A stretch of 64,000 nt of DNA, taken from NCBI GenBank assembly GCA_003151275.1, contig PLXC01000059.1, positions 1-64,000 of the forward strand, read 5' to 3'. The DNA comes from Candidatus Melainabacteria bacterium (GTDB taxonomy: Bacteria > Cyanobacteriota > Vampirovibrionia > Obscuribacterales > Obscuribacteraceae). Made by a program: the position numbers and the translations under genes. Numbering within the stretch: position 1 is the first letter of the stretch; each line of letters starts with the position of its first letter. Shown here piece by piece: positions 1 to 9,234 of this stretch. Below the pieces are notes generated by a model. It was not told the DNA's origin. It was given only the letters and a program-made list of their open reading frames with translations, and did no database searches.

Positions 1-322
1 CGATATCAGCGCAAAGTGGCAAATCTGTATTGTTTGACATAACATATCGTCCTACGCCAGCCGTAATGTCGATTCCATTTTCACGTACACTAGCGAGCAA
101 AGCGACATGATGAAACAAATCAATGTCGGTAAAATAAACGAGTTCCTTCTCTGTAAGCTCTCTTTTAGGTGTCAAAAAGCGGAAATACAAAGATCGGGGA
201 CTAAGATGATGCATGCCTTCTTGTAGAATCGGTTTATCTTCTGAACGGACTGCCCGAATCTTCACTGTGCGACCATCACGCAGTCTATCTTCGACAAGGT
301 AAGTGTCGCTCATCGTCTTCAT
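1..322 (-). CDS. GNAT-family acetyltransferase, 3' part beyond the window
   Basis: The reading frame enters from the left edge and starts at the ATG at 322-320, which overlaps the TGA of the upstream gene (ATGA). The visible 107 residues begin MKTMSDTYLVEDRLRDGRTV and continue with an ILQEGMHHLSPRSLYFRFL segment, then ELTEKELVYFTDID and AGVGRYV. This is the N-terminal half of the GNAT fold as found in protein lysine acetyltransferases of the Pat type and in the GNAT domain of some acyl-CoA synthetases. The acetyl-CoA binding loop lies off the window, so activity cannot be judged. It is the last visible gene of a minus-strand operon headed by USP genes. In related systems such enzymes acetylate metabolic enzymes such as acetyl-CoA synthetase; the target here is unknown. 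Confidence 0.75.
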   Translation of the reverse strand, partial: MKTMSDTYLVEDRLRDGRTVKIRAVRSEDKPILQEGMHHLSPRSLYFRFLTPKRELTEKELVYFTDIDLFHHVALLASVRENGIDITAGVGRYVMSNNTDLPLCADI

Positions 323-1173
323 TTAAGGGCCTCTGACGAACAGATAGGGTCATAGGCGACTGAAGGATCAAAGTTTAAGCGGTCAATGCCTGGCAGCTCC
401 ATACACCCTTCTAGCACTCGTTGCACCTCAGTCAATAGACTCGCTGCAGAGCCAAGATCCATGACCCGGCTATCCACGCCAAGACTGAGAGTCATAATCG
501 CTTTTTTAACTATTTGCCGATTAAAAACAACAGGTCTTAGCTCGATTGAACCAATTCCGAATGTGGCTGTGCAAACGCATGGTCCAATCAGTGACTGGAT
601 GCCAAATTTACCAAGAGAAGTCAGACCAAACGTCGACCCCAAAAATTTACGACGAAAGTCTGGATAACATTTTGCCGCAAACAAGATTGCTTGCCTGATC
701 AACCAAGGCATTCTGCTGAATTGCTCTTCTAGCGCCAGCTGTGGCACAAGTGCAATATCGTCAGAAGCATATTGTTTAAGTTCAACAGCAATTTCTTCCA
801 ATGATTTCTGATCAGGCGACTTGACCAAACCGAAGAACACTAAGGGCTTGCCGTCGACCAATCTCTCGACCGTTAAGCCGGCAGCCACGTGAGGAAATGT
901 GTAAGTTCCACCCCACGGCAAAATAATAGTTCTGCTCAATGAATTCGATCGTTGCACCATACCTATCGCCTTAATTAGGATCGCTGTATAGGTCACATCA
1001 TGTCCTAAGAGATGGAGGTGATCTTTTATACTCTCTGCCCGAGTCATATCGATATCGCAAAAGAGATAAGCGGGGATAGCTTCTTTGCCAAATGTGGTTA
1101 TCAAATCTAGGACATTCCACCGCCCGCGTGCCACCTCAGATATAGATTGAGACGGAGAAGAATGATTATGCAT
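319..1173 (-). CDS. 2-oxoacid dehydrogenase acyltransferase-like protein lacking the catalytic His
   Basis: The 284-residue product matches only the catalytic (CAT-fold) domain of E2 acyltransferases. There is no lipoyl domain and no peripheral-subunit-binding domain. The C-terminal signature that normally reads DHRVxDG is here DSRVMDLG (about residues 234-241), so the acyl-transfer His is Ser235 while Asp239 remains. Ordinary E2 chemistry is therefore unlikely. Domain-only members of this superfamily are known in bacteria but poorly characterised. The gene lies 18 bp downstream of a USP gene and overlaps the following GNAT gene by 4 bp, so the three are probably co-transcribed. A structural or allosteric role linked to acyl-CoA sensing is only a guess. 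Confidence 0.7.
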   Translation of the reverse strand: MHNHSSPSQSISEVARGRWNVLDLITTFGKEAIPAYLFCDIDMTRAESIKDHLHLLGHDVTYTAILIKAIGMVQRSNSLSRTIILPWGGTYTFPHVAAGLTVERLVDGKPLVFFGLVKSPDQKSLEEIAVELKQYASDDIALVPQLALEEQFSRMPWLIRQAILFAAKCYPDFRRKFLGSTFGLTSLGKFGIQSLIGPCVCTATFGIGSIELRPVVFNRQIVKKAIMTLSLGVDSRVMDLGSAASLLTEVQRVLEGCMELPGIDRLNFDPSVAYDPICSSEALK

Positions 1174-1191
1174 CTTATCTACCGCTAAGAC

Positions 1192-1692
1192 TTAGGCTAA
1201 TGAGATAACAAGATCGCCATTGGCATCACTTTCACTACTTTTCTTTGTTGCTGAAGGCAATCTCAAAACAACAACTGAACAGGGAGCCAGTGCCACCACA
1301 GCCGATGATACGCTACCGAGCGTAAAGCGAGAAATCCCCTTTCTGCCGTGCGAGCCCACGATTAATAGATCCGCTTGCCACTCACGGGCAGCCTGGACGA
1401 TTCGATCGTACGGATGACCTTCCAACACTTCAGTGAAAACTTGTGCCGTGGTCTGCTTACCAATTTCGATTCTGTGTGACATATCTGCCACCAAATTCTC
1501 GGACTCGACACGCTCATTTTCGATCAAGCTGTCAAAGAATGGCAGGAAGCTCACCTGAGAACTGTCCAATAGCTGCGATTCAATAACATGAATAACTCTG
1601 ACTGTAGTATCGGAATTCCAGTTGTGCGCGTTTACGAATTCTGCAATTACTTTGTTGAAGTCTACACTGTCGACCGCTATCAAAATTTTCAT
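1192..1692 (-). CDS. Universal stress protein, single domain
   Basis: This is a 166-residue UspA-fold protein. The N-terminal strand MKILIAVDS carries the conserved Asp. The ATP-binding signature G-x2-G-x9-G-S is intact (GSHGRKGISRFTLGS, residues 113-127), so an ATP-binding subtype is expected. The cytoplasmic protein probably acts as a dimer in stress or energy-limitation adaptation; the client is unknown. It heads the group USP, CAT-like, GNAT on the minus strand. An ArsR-type near-palindrome lies about 100 bp upstream, identical over 12 bp to the one in front of the arsR-type gene near 52.6 kb, so separate regulation of this trio is possible. Confidence 0.9.
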   Translation of the reverse strand: MKILIAVDSVDFNKVIAEFVNAHNWNSDTTVRVIHVIESQLLDSSQVSFLPFFDSLIENERVESENLVADMSHRIEIGKQTTAQVFTEVLEGHPYDRIVQAAREWQADLLIVGSHGRKGISRFTLGSVSSAVVALAPCSVVVLRLPSATKKSSESDANGDLVISLA

Positions 1693-1788
1693 TGGTCATA
1701 AACTCCTTTACTCTGTGGTTCTACTGGTAGCTTTTAATACTTTGGCACAGGAGACTAACTTTGCCCTCCGCCGAAGTATCGAGTTGTA

Positions 1789-1804
1789 TAAACCAATCGG
1801 TTGA
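1789..1804. promoter_or_regulatory. ArsR-type operator-like near-palindrome
   Basis: AACCAATCGGTT at 1791-1802 (AACC/GGTT arms) is preceded by TATA and lies upstream of the USP gene starting at 1692. The same 12-mer, also after TATA, sits immediately upstream of the arsR-type gene at 52601-52612. This suggests a second target of that repressor. Confidence 0.45.
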
Positions 1805-1834
1805 TCAGCCCGATGTAGATTCGGGAGTTGACCT

Positions 1835-2746
1835 CTAGATTATCACATGCATCTTTGCCGGCTGTTTCGCTTGATGACGCACAATTTCTACCGAACTCGG
1901 GGCATGAGACGAAACGGCGTCAGCGACGCTACCAAGCAAAATTTCTTCTACTCCTTTGCGTCCATGTGTTCCCATCACGATCACAGCGGCATTCCATTCC
2001 TTTGCCTGCTCCAGAATCCGCACACGCGCATCTCCCTCTAGTACCTCATAAGATGCACTGCCCTCACCAAAAGCCAAATTCAACCGATTCACTCGTTGTC
2101 TCAATGAAGACGCAGCATTTGACAAAATATCTTCCCTGTGTCCGGCCAATCCGCTTGCCAGCGCTGGATCAAAAAAGATGTATTTGTATTCTTCGCTTAC
2201 TACAGAAATGCACTTAAACTTGGTGCCCTCTGTCCATGACGATTCCAAAACATGCTGCAAAATATAGGCAGAATCTATGGAATTCTGCGATTCGTCCAGG
2301 GCAATCAGTACATGATTGTTGGCAATTTTATCCGTATCTACGTGTCTTACAATGCGCACCGAGCACGGTGAATCAAGCATTACGGCACGAGAAATGCTGC
2401 CCCAAAGAAATCGGGTTAGACCCGTTCGCCCGTGCGATCCCATAACAATAAGATTTGCTTTGAATTCGTGCGCCGTTTGAATGATCATTTGATCTGCATA
2501 ACCAATCACGACGCCTCCTGAAACTTTAGTTTGAGGCAATGCCGCTTTTACTTTATCCACCACTGAGGCAATATATTGACGTGCTTGCTCCATCGCCTTT
2601 TCCTGATGAATAGCCAATAGCGGCTCAAACAGATCAACAACAGTGATTGCTTTAATTTCAGTACCAGAACCGTATCCCATTGCCATCACTGATTCAATAG
2701 CCGCTTGTGAGCACGCTGACGTATCGGTCGCAACTAAGATATTCAT
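1835..2746 (-). CDS. Tandem-domain universal stress protein
   Basis: Two UspA domains lie in one chain of about 303 residues. Each has the ATP-binding signature: GSHGRTGLTRFLWGS in the first half and GTHGRKGVEEILLGS in the second. I chose the ATG at 2746 (MNILVATDT) because GAGAGG lies 7 bp upstream; a start six codons earlier has no comparable site. The protein is a close paralogue of the tandem USP at 25925-26839, with nearly the same N-terminus and the same C-terminal motif KxMHxI. It follows the USP gene ending at 2772 by 25 bp, so the two probably share the promoter near 3350. Tandem USPs are common in DosR-type dormancy regulons. Confidence 0.92.
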   Translation of the reverse strand: MNILVATDTSACSQAAIESVMAMGYGSGTEIKAITVVDLFEPLLAIHQEKAMEQARQYIASVVDKVKAALPQTKVSGGVVIGYADQMIIQTAHEFKANLIVMGSHGRTGLTRFLWGSISRAVMLDSPCSVRIVRHVDTDKIANNHVLIALDESQNSIDSAYILQHVLESSWTEGTKFKCISVVSEEYKYIFFDPALASGLAGHREDILSNAASSLRQRVNRLNLAFGEGSASYEVLEGDARVRILEQAKEWNAAVIVMGTHGRKGVEEILLGSVADAVSSHAPSSVEIVRHQAKQPAKMHVII

Positions 2747-2771
2747 TCTAGAGCCTCTCAACACGGACGGT

Positions 2772-3281
2772 TCACTTTACGCAAAGTTTAACCCTTTTCA
2801 GAGAATTGTACTTCACCGTAGTTTTTTCAGACTCGACTGCCAACCCCTCGAGCTTCTTTTGTGGCACTCGAACAACTATCACTGTGGACTGCGCCTGTGT
2901 CAAAACAGAATGTGACACGCTGCCAAGCGAAGCTCTATTGGCATTTCGGCGTCCGTGAGAGCCCAGCACTATTAGATCGGCTGGCCATTCTGTTGCTTCC
3001 CTCAAAATCTCCTCTATTGGCTCGCCATGACGAATTATTTGAGAAAGATCGAGTTTTGGTAGAGACCGCTGGATCAGCATTGCCGTTTCCTGCAACAAAG
3101 CCTTGGCAGATATAATTGATTGTCGCTCAAACTGTGCCGCAGAATAGACATCGTCTGCCATTGGCTCAATAAGGTTTATGAGCTTTAAATGCGTGTTTGG
3201 AGACCAGTGATGATTGACGACAAAATCAGAGATGATCTTTCCATAGAGCGAACCATCAATAGCCAACAATACATTTGTCAC
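2772..3281 (-). CDS. Universal stress protein, single domain
   Basis: This 169-residue USP starts at GTG (VTNVLLAIDGSLYGK). It belongs to a local subfamily with the genes at 18840-19331 and 33064-33507, which share the N-terminus (TNVLLAIDG.xYGKIISDFVVNH) and the surrounding promoter organisation. The ATP motif is GSHGRRNANRASLGS. It is the first gene of a minus-strand operon that includes the tandem USP. A 16-bp palindromic box lies 68 bp upstream at 3349-3364. Confidence 0.9.
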   Translation of the reverse strand: MTNVLLAIDGSLYGKIISDFVVNHHWSPNTHLKLINLIEPMADDVYSAAQFERQSIISAKALLQETAMLIQRSLPKLDLSQIIRHGEPIEEILREATEWPADLIVLGSHGRRNANRASLGSVSHSVLTQAQSTVIVVRVPQKKLEGLAVESEKTTVKYNSLKRVKLCVK

Positions 3282-3348
3282 GACAAAACCTCACTGGCGA
3301 AACTAGAGAATCACAGGCTAATCGTATTCCTCTGAATGCTAGACAACA

Positions 3349-3364
3349 TCGTCCGTAAGATTGA
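3349..3364. promoter_or_regulatory. 16-bp palindromic box, site 1
   Basis: TCGTCCGTAAGATTGA fits the recurrent TCRTYC-N4-GRWKGA pattern. It lies 68 bp upstream of the USP start at 3281 and within the divergent region shared with the cytochrome gene at 3620. Confidence 0.55.
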
Positions 3365-3619
3365 ACGTCCGTTTGCATCATCTCTTCTCAATTTGTCAGC
3401 AACGTGAGTAGGATTATTATTCGCTGTTTTAACTTATACTTGTTCCATCACATTTGAGCCTTTGCATCGATGGGACTTAGTTTCCACTGCTTCAGCGGAT
3501 TAACTTGTCTATAGTTTAAGCGAGCCAATTGCTCTGCTTGTCCCCTTTTCTTCCTGACTTGGTTTTGGCAAATGCAACAACACAGATCTGTAAATGTTCG
3601 AAGAGTAATGAGAGAGCAC

Positions 3620-4519
3620 ATGAAACCACACTACCTTATGGTGATTATGTTATCGCTGGCATTCTTGTCAGGTAACACAGCTGTGGCTTCCAAGCTACAA
3701 AACGATAAGCCGAGGGACAACAAATCTCGGAGCGCTTCGAAAAAGACGAATGCAGTTGCTCCAGGAATTACCCAGTTAAGTGGTAGCGAGAATGATGTTC
3801 CAAAACCATCTAAAGAAGTACTAGAGTTATTGGAAAACATGAATCAATGCGCCGGTACTGTGCAGCACTATCGGCTGCCACCAACCGGTTACACGCCACC
3901 TTCCGAATCAGATGCCAGCCGTCAGGGAAAGCAGCTTTACACCAGACTTGAATGCGCCAGTTGCCATAAGATTAAAGGACAGGGCGGCACATTAGGTCCA
4001 CCGCTTGATGGTATTGGTGGTGCTCGGGGCGAACAATTTATCACCGCCCACCTCCTAGATCCAGAGAAACAGATGCAAGAGTTTCCAGACTTGTTTGGGG
4101 GCAGGCCAAACATAATGCCGCATCCCGGTGTTAGTTTGAAAGATGCAAAGTTGATTACGAGCTATCTACTCGCTTTGCCTGAACCAGAAAATGGATTTCT
4201 CATCTCCGCGCATCCTAAAATAGATGTGTCACAAAAGAAGATTCACAAGCAAGCTTCTGCAAATTCGGATTCGATAAAAGATGGTCGAACATTGTTTCTC
4301 AGCCACGGCTGCGCAGCTTGTCATACACTCAACAGCGCTGCTTCCAGATTCGGTCCTAGACTAGATGGAATTTCAGCGCGCCGAACTCGCCTGACAGTTG
4401 AAGAGGCTATGCGTGGCGGCACCGACGAACCAGAAATGAATTTCCGAGCATTGCATCTGACTAACGAGGAATCCAAGCACATCGTGGATTTCCTTATGAA
4501 TCTACCTAAGTCAAAGTAG
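3620..4519 (+). CDS. Secreted dihaem c-type cytochrome
   Basis: The product of about 299 residues starts at MKPHYLMVIMLSLAF, a typical signal peptide. An upstream in-frame ATG at 3572 would bury this signal behind a charged leader and is less likely. Two haem-attachment motifs are visible: CASCH (near 3955) and CAACH (near 4310). Each is followed by a GP-x-LDGI segment and a Met-containing segment that could supply the axial ligand (NIMPHPGVS in the first domain). Two fused class-I cytochrome c domains, probably periplasmic, imply an electron-transfer role. No oxidase or reductase partner is encoded in the window. The homologous dihaem gene at 8366 and monohaem gene at 7264 flank PEP synthase. 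Confidence 0.88.
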   Translation: MKPHYLMVIMLSLAFLSGNTAVASKLQNDKPRDNKSRSASKKTNAVAPGITQLSGSENDVPKPSKEVLELLENMNQCAGTVQHYRLPPTGYTPPSESDASRQGKQLYTRLECASCHKIKGQGGTLGPPLDGIGGARGEQFITAHLLDPEKQMQEFPDLFGGRPNIMPHPGVSLKDAKLITSYLLALPEPENGFLISAHPKIDVSQKKIHKQASANSDSIKDGRTLFLSHGCAACHTLNSAASRFGPRLDGISARRTRLTVEEAMRGGTDEPEMNFRALHLTNEESKHIVDFLMNLPKSK

Positions 4520-4613
4520 ATGCACAAATTTTTTCTCGAACAATTCACAAACTTGGTAGCTTTCTTAAATGATAAAACTTCAGCAGCACTGAATATGATA
4601 ATGACAGTGTACG

Positions 4614-4629
4614 TCATTCCTTAGGATGA
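4614..4629. promoter_or_regulatory. 16-bp palindromic box, site 2 (ppsA)
   Basis: TCATTCCTTAGGATGA is a near-perfect inverted repeat (TCATTC/GGATGA around CTTA). It lies 126 bp upstream of the PEP synthase start. Confidence 0.6.
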
Positions 4630-4755
4630 TCAAAGAAAGCAAATACGTCGATTGGTTTATGCTTCCGGCCGATATCGCCACTGCTCAATTTAGTCCACTA
4701 TTGACCTGTAATGTCACATATTTGACTGACTCCTTCACAAAACCGGAGTGGACCG

Positions 4756-7200
4756 ATGACAAAATTTGTTCGTAATTATGAAACAGTAGGATTGGCAGAT
4801 ATCGCCTTAGTTGGTGGCAAGAATGCATCACTGGGAGAAATGATTCAAGGTCTGGCAAACCAAGGGATTCGAGTACCAGACGGATTCGTAATAACGGCTG
4901 AAGCGTATAGCGAACTGATTTCCAATGCCGGTATTGAAAAGGATCTTGCCGTTCTCTTCAAAGATATGGATACTCGTGACACAGACGATCTGGCGCGCAG
5001 AGGGCAGCAAGCTCGATCTTTAATAAAGCAAGCAGGATTGCCTGAGACAGTGAAAAAAGAAATTTGCAAAGCTTACCAGCATCTTGAAGAGTTGTATGGC
5101 AAAGGGGTAGATGTCGCTGTGCGTTCTAGCGCGACGGCCGAAGACCTTCCAGAAGCATCATTTGCCGGACAACAAGAATCATTCCTGAATATCCGTGGAG
5201 AAGTTGCACTCTTGGAGGCGTGTCTCAACTGCTTTGCCTCACTATTCACGGATCGAGCGATATCATACCGCGTTGATAAAGGCTTCGACCAAATGAGTGT
5301 CAAGCTTTCAATTGGCGTTCAAAAAATGGTGCGTTCGGATCTCGCAGCTTCCGGTGTCATCTTCACACTCGATCCGGAGAGCGGGTTTCGCAATGCAGTT
5401 CTGATTACCTCAGCTTACGGTCTCGGTGAGAATATCGTGGCAGGACGCGTTGATCCCGATGAGTTTCTAGTATTCAAATCAACTCTAAATACCCACCCAA
5501 CACCGATTATCCGCACCAAAATAGGTGCCAAACAAGTGCGAATGATCTATGCCGGTCACGGTACCCGCACCACAAAGAACACTGAAGTAGCTCCAGAAGA
5601 GCGAGAGAAACTCAGTCTTACAGAAGCGGAAGTTCTTTTGCTCGCCCGTTGGGCCTGTACAATCGAGCAATTTTATTGCCATCGCTATGGCCATGCCACG
5701 GCGATGGACATCGAATGGGCCAAAGATGGTTCTAATGGTCAGCTCTACATAGTACAAGCAAGACCTGAGACGATTCACGGAGCAGAACCGGCAAGAGTCT
5801 TGCATAATTCACGCCTTGCCAAAAAGGGTCCCGTGCTACTTACAGGTAGATCCATTGGCGAGAGAGTAGGCAGCGGAAAACCTAGGGTTGTTCTGTCGGT
5901 CCGCGATCTGGGCTCATTTCTCGACGGCGAAGTATTGGTGGCAGACATGACAGATCCAGATTGGGAGCCGATCATGAAGAAAGCTTCCGCGATCGTCACC
6001 AATCGTGGTGGACGCACATGTCATGCTGCAATTGTCAGCCGAGAATTAGGAGTGCCCTGCGTGGTCGGAACCGAACGGGCAACAGAATTGTTGGCAGAGG
6101 CACAGGCGGTCACAGTTAGTTGCGCCGACGGTGCCACCGGCTATGTATATGACGGCATTTTGCCAGTTGAAACCGAAGAAATACGACTGGACGAAATTCC
6201 CTGGACGCGCACTCGCATCCTTGTCAATGCCGGCAATCCAGAGCATGCCTTCAGTCTTGCCTCCTTGCCTGTGGAAGGAGTAGGGCTTGCTCGCGAAGAA
6301 TTCATCATCGCCAATGAAGTGAAAGTTCATCCGCTTGCCTTAACGCGATTTGATTCCATTACAGACACCGCCACTAAAGAAGCGATCAATAAACTGACAC
6401 ATGGCTTCACAAGCAAGGAAGAATATTTCGTCTGTAAACTAGCAGAAGGCATCGCTATGATCGCCGCCGCTTTTTATCCACGCGAAGTAATAGTTCGGCT
6501 GTCAGACTTCAAAACGAATGAGTATGCCAATCTTCTTGGCGGAAAATATTTTGAACCAAGCGAAAGCAATCCGATGATTGGATTCAGAGGCGCATCGAGA
6601 TACTACGACGAGCGCTACAAAGACGGCTTTGCTCTGGAGTGCAAAGCTATGCTTAGAGTTCGTCAGGATATGGGACTGACTAACGTAAAGGTGATGATTC
6701 CATTTTGCCGCACTGTTGCCGAAGGGCAACTTGTGCTCAAGGAAATGGCCAAGAACGGGTTGGTCCATGGACAAAACGGACTGGAAGTCTACATAATGTG
6801 CGAGCTGCCATCCAATGTTCTTTGCATTGACCGATTCGCTGAGCTGTTTGATGGATTCTCGATTGGATCAAACGATCTGACGCAACTGATCCTTGGTCTC
6901 GATCGGGATTCGGAGATTGTTGCGCCCTTGTTTGATGAAAGAGATGAGGCAGTAAAAAAAGCGATTGCTATGGCCATCGCCGGAGCGCATAAAGCAGGCA
7001 GAAAGATCGGTATCTGCGGCCAGGCTCCCAGTGATTATCCGGAAGTGGTGAGATTCTTGATCGAAAACGAAATCGACAGCATCTCGCTCAATGAGGACGT
7101 TGTTCTTAAGACACTGCTAATGGTGGCAAAAGCGGAAGAAGATCTTGGTATAAGGACCAAACAATCCAATCAGGGGCATTTAACGGTGGCGCAGTTTTGA
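4756..7200 (+). CDS. ppsA: Phosphoenolpyruvate synthase
   Basis: The enzyme of 814 residues converts pyruvate and ATP to PEP, AMP and phosphate in the cytoplasm, the first step of gluconeogenesis from pyruvate. All three domains are visible. The N-terminal ATP-grasp region has VGGKNASLGEM and VAVRSSATAEDLP. The swivelling phosphohistidine domain has GGRTCHAAIVSRELG, with the catalytic His at residue 423. The C-terminal PEP/pyruvate-binding barrel has GFRGASRYY, SIGSNDLTQLILGLDRD and the conserved CGQAPSD. The length is normal for the family. A palindromic box lies upstream, and cytochrome genes lie on both sides. In a fermenting or oxygen-limited cell the enzyme could redirect pyruvate to PEP. 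Confidence 0.97.
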   Translation: MTKFVRNYETVGLADIALVGGKNASLGEMIQGLANQGIRVPDGFVITAEAYSELISNAGIEKDLAVLFKDMDTRDTDDLARRGQQARSLIKQAGLPETVKKEICKAYQHLEELYGKGVDVAVRSSATAEDLPEASFAGQQESFLNIRGEVALLEACLNCFASLFTDRAISYRVDKGFDQMSVKLSIGVQKMVRSDLAASGVIFTLDPESGFRNAVLITSAYGLGENIVAGRVDPDEFLVFKSTLNTHPTPIIRTKIGAKQVRMIYAGHGTRTTKNTEVAPEEREKLSLTEAEVLLLARWACTIEQFYCHRYGHATAMDIEWAKDGSNGQLYIVQARPETIHGAEPARVLHNSRLAKKGPVLLTGRSIGERVGSGKPRVVLSVRDLGSFLDGEVLVADMTDPDWEPIMKKASAIVTNRGGRTCHAAIVSRELGVPCVVGTERATELLAEAQAVTVSCADGATGYVYDGILPVETEEIRLDEIPWTRTRILVNAGNPEHAFSLASLPVEGVGLAREEFIIANEVKVHPLALTRFDSITDTATKEAINKLTHGFTSKEEYFVCKLAEGIAMIAAAFYPREVIVRLSDFKTNEYANLLGGKYFEPSESNPMIGFRGASRYYDERYKDGFALECKAMLRVRQDMGLTNVKVMIPFCRTVAEGQLVLKEMAKNGLVHGQNGLEVYIMCELPSNVLCIDRFAELFDGFSIGSNDLTQLILGLDRDSEIVAPLFDERDEAVKKAIAMAIAGAHKAGRKIGICGQAPSDYPEVVRFLIENEIDSISLNEDVVLKTLLMVAKAEEDLGIRTKQSNQGHLTVAQF

Positions 7201-7263
7201 CTACTCGCTGATCTGCGTTATTCTAGTGATGACATTACTGCCTGAGATGAAGAGACACTTCTG

Positions 7264-7698
7264 ATGCAAAAATTGCCAGCTTCATTTTTAAGCCCCACCT
7301 TTATTTGCCTGAGTCTAATGGTGAACGGATTGTCATTGCCTGCAGATTCTAAAACAGAAACCGCCAAGATTGCTAAACAATACCGTCGAGAAGGAGAGGC
7401 GCTCTTCCGCGCCAATGGCTGCTTTGATTGCCACTCCATAAATGGTCGAGGTTCTACAGAAGGAGTGAGTCTCAGCAGCGTCGGACTGCGCCGCAACAAG
7501 CAATTTTTAGAAGAACAATTGCTCGATCCTGAAAAACACGTAAGGAACAATAAGAAAGCATTCAATTCCGAGCCGAATCTTATGACTGATCCAAATCTGA
7601 GTCGCAAGGAAGCGGCCTTGATTGTCACTTATTTACAGTCGTTGAAAAAACCCGTGCCGAGACGGGGTCAACGGTCAAAAGACTACAATACTCTGTGA
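7264..7698 (+). CDS. Small secreted monohaem cytochrome c
   Basis: The 144-residue product has a hydrophobic N-terminal signal (MQKLPASFLSPTFICLSLMV) and one haem motif, CFDCH (near 7420). The spacing and the LLDPEKHVRNN-PNLM segment resemble the domains of the dihaem cytochromes at 3620 and 8366, so it is a one-domain paralogue. The candidate axial Met is in EPNLMTDPN. It starts 63 bp after ppsA and may be read from the same transcript. Its last 20 or so bases reappear as a fragment at 23228-23280. Confidence 0.82.
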   Translation: MQKLPASFLSPTFICLSLMVNGLSLPADSKTETAKIAKQYRREGEALFRANGCFDCHSINGRGSTEGVSLSSVGLRRNKQFLEEQLLDPEKHVRNNKKAFNSEPNLMTDPNLSRKEAALIVTYLQSLKKPVPRRGQRSKDYNTL

Positions 7699-7713
7699 TG
7701 CCCTTTTAATTAT

Positions 7714-8130
7714 TCAATTAGCTGCGGATAATAACAAATCATTGGCAGAAAGCATCTCTAGAACTTCTAAAATCATTGTCTGAAAGTCATCCATCACCAA
7801 CGGGCAACCGCAAAATCCTTCATCGACGCCATATCGAAACCAAAGTTTTGCCACGCCATTTGAATCCAGTTCAGCTTGAGCAACAAATTCAATAAATATG
7901 TCGTCGTTGCCAGTGTTTACACGTGCCGTTAGCAAAGCGGCCAATTGATCTCCTTGACTGCGCGAGATTTCATCAACTTTTAGACTGAGACAACACCGAT
8001 TAACCAGTGCGCTTTCGATGAAAACAATTATCTGCGCGGGGGTCAAATGTTCAAACGAGTACCTAACCGGCATATCGCTTGAATCAAGCCACTTGCACAG
8101 CCGGCTGCAGTCAATGCATCTTGTCTCCAT
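7714..8130 (-). CDS. Hypothetical protein with N-terminal Cys pair
   Basis: I do not recognise this protein of about 138 residues. The start METRCIDCSRLCKW is supported by GGGAGG just upstream. A C-x2-C-x3-C cluster at the N-terminus and an FCGCP motif later could bind metal. The middle part (SFEHLTPAQIIVFIESALVN) is helical and soluble, and no membrane segment or signal is present. It converges with the cytochrome gene ending at 7698 and points away from the one at 8366, so it is a separate unit. Confidence 0.6.
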   Translation of the reverse strand: METRCIDCSRLCKWLDSSDMPVRYSFEHLTPAQIIVFIESALVNRCCLSLKVDEISRSQGDQLAALLTARVNTGNDDIFIEFVAQAELDSNGVAKLWFRYGVDEGFCGCPLVMDDFQTMILEVLEMLSANDLLLSAAN

Positions 8131-8365
8131 ATGACCTCCCATATCCACAGGATCTGATGTGTGGTCATCATAAAATAACGGTCATATCTGCGCATCAATC
8201 ATTCGGACGATAAAGCGCGAAAATCAGGCGATTGACGGAGTACTCGGTCATTAAGAAGAGAAGATGAGTGGCCGGAGAACAGGAGAATCGACTATGCGGC
8301 CAAGGCGAGTATACTTGACGTAACGTGCTCGCTTACGAACCATCGACAGGAACTGTTGAATAAGA

Positions 8366-9163
8366 ATGTTTGGCAAATTACAAATCGCGCTGATTGTGGC
8401 TCTGAGCTTGATGTTTGCTTGCGCCTGTCCGCAAAGTGGGTACGCTGGCGAAACCCAAAAACTAACTAGCCCTACCAAGATCCTTGTGATTAAACCGAAG
8501 GGATATATTCCTAAACCGATCACCGTTGAAAGTCAAAAGGGTCAACACTACTATGACGAAGCACATTGTTCCGTCTGCCATTCGGTAGATGATGTAGGCG
8601 CCGCTATTGGACCTGTCCTTGATGGTATTGGACAGTACCGCAACTTCGACTTCTTATTTGCACGCCTCTCGAACACGCCAGAAGCTCAAGGTACATATGG
8701 GAAATTGACTGGGCAAAGTCAAGACAATCTAGCTCCGCACGTGCGTATGTCGCCTTTAATAGCCCGTTCACTTGTCGCATATTTGCTAACATTACCAGAA
8801 CCTTCCGGTGGCTTCGCCGTATATCCTCACAAATTTGTCGCTCCAGAACCACCACGACAACTAGATTTCCAACTCAGTCCGAAAACTGCATCAAGCGACG
8901 AAGGCAAGAAATTGTATGAACAGTTCGGATGCGCACAGTGCCACCAGATTCAACATGCGGGAGGTTATATTGCACCATCTCTGGACGGTATAGGACGACA
9001 TAGTCGCGGTTACATCGCCGCGCACATCACAGATGCTCAAATGCAAGATATAAAGACAGACAAATTTTTTGAGCTGGTGCCAACATCCATGCCAAAGTTT
9101 GCTGCGACGCCTGAGCAAATTCGAAAAATTACAGACTACTTAATGACCCTGCCCGAACGGTAA
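8366..9163 (+). CDS. Secreted dihaem c-type cytochrome
   Basis: The 265-residue product begins MFGKLQIALIVALSLMFACA, a signal peptide ending near SGYAGET. Haem motifs CSVCH (near 8567) and CAQCH (near 8930) define two class-I cytochrome c domains, each with a following GP/APxLDGIG segment. It is a paralogue of the protein at 3620 and is expected to carry electrons in the periplasm. The Cys residues in LMFACAC make a lipoprotein signal conceivable, but the lipobox is poor. It stands alone between a hypothetical gene and a small membrane-protein gene. Confidence 0.87.
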   Translation: MFGKLQIALIVALSLMFACACPQSGYAGETQKLTSPTKILVIKPKGYIPKPITVESQKGQHYYDEAHCSVCHSVDDVGAAIGPVLDGIGQYRNFDFLFARLSNTPEAQGTYGKLTGQSQDNLAPHVRMSPLIARSLVAYLLTLPEPSGGFAVYPHKFVAPEPPRQLDFQLSPKTASSDEGKKLYEQFGCAQCHQIQHAGGYIAPSLDGIGRHSRGYIAAHITDAQMQDIKTDKFFELVPTSMPKFAATPEQIRKITDYLMTLPER

Positions 9164-9234
9164 GCCGCGCGCTCTCTCTCAAATATAGGGCTGCGAAAAA
9201 CATTAAGGAACGCGCAAACTATTTGCAATAATAT

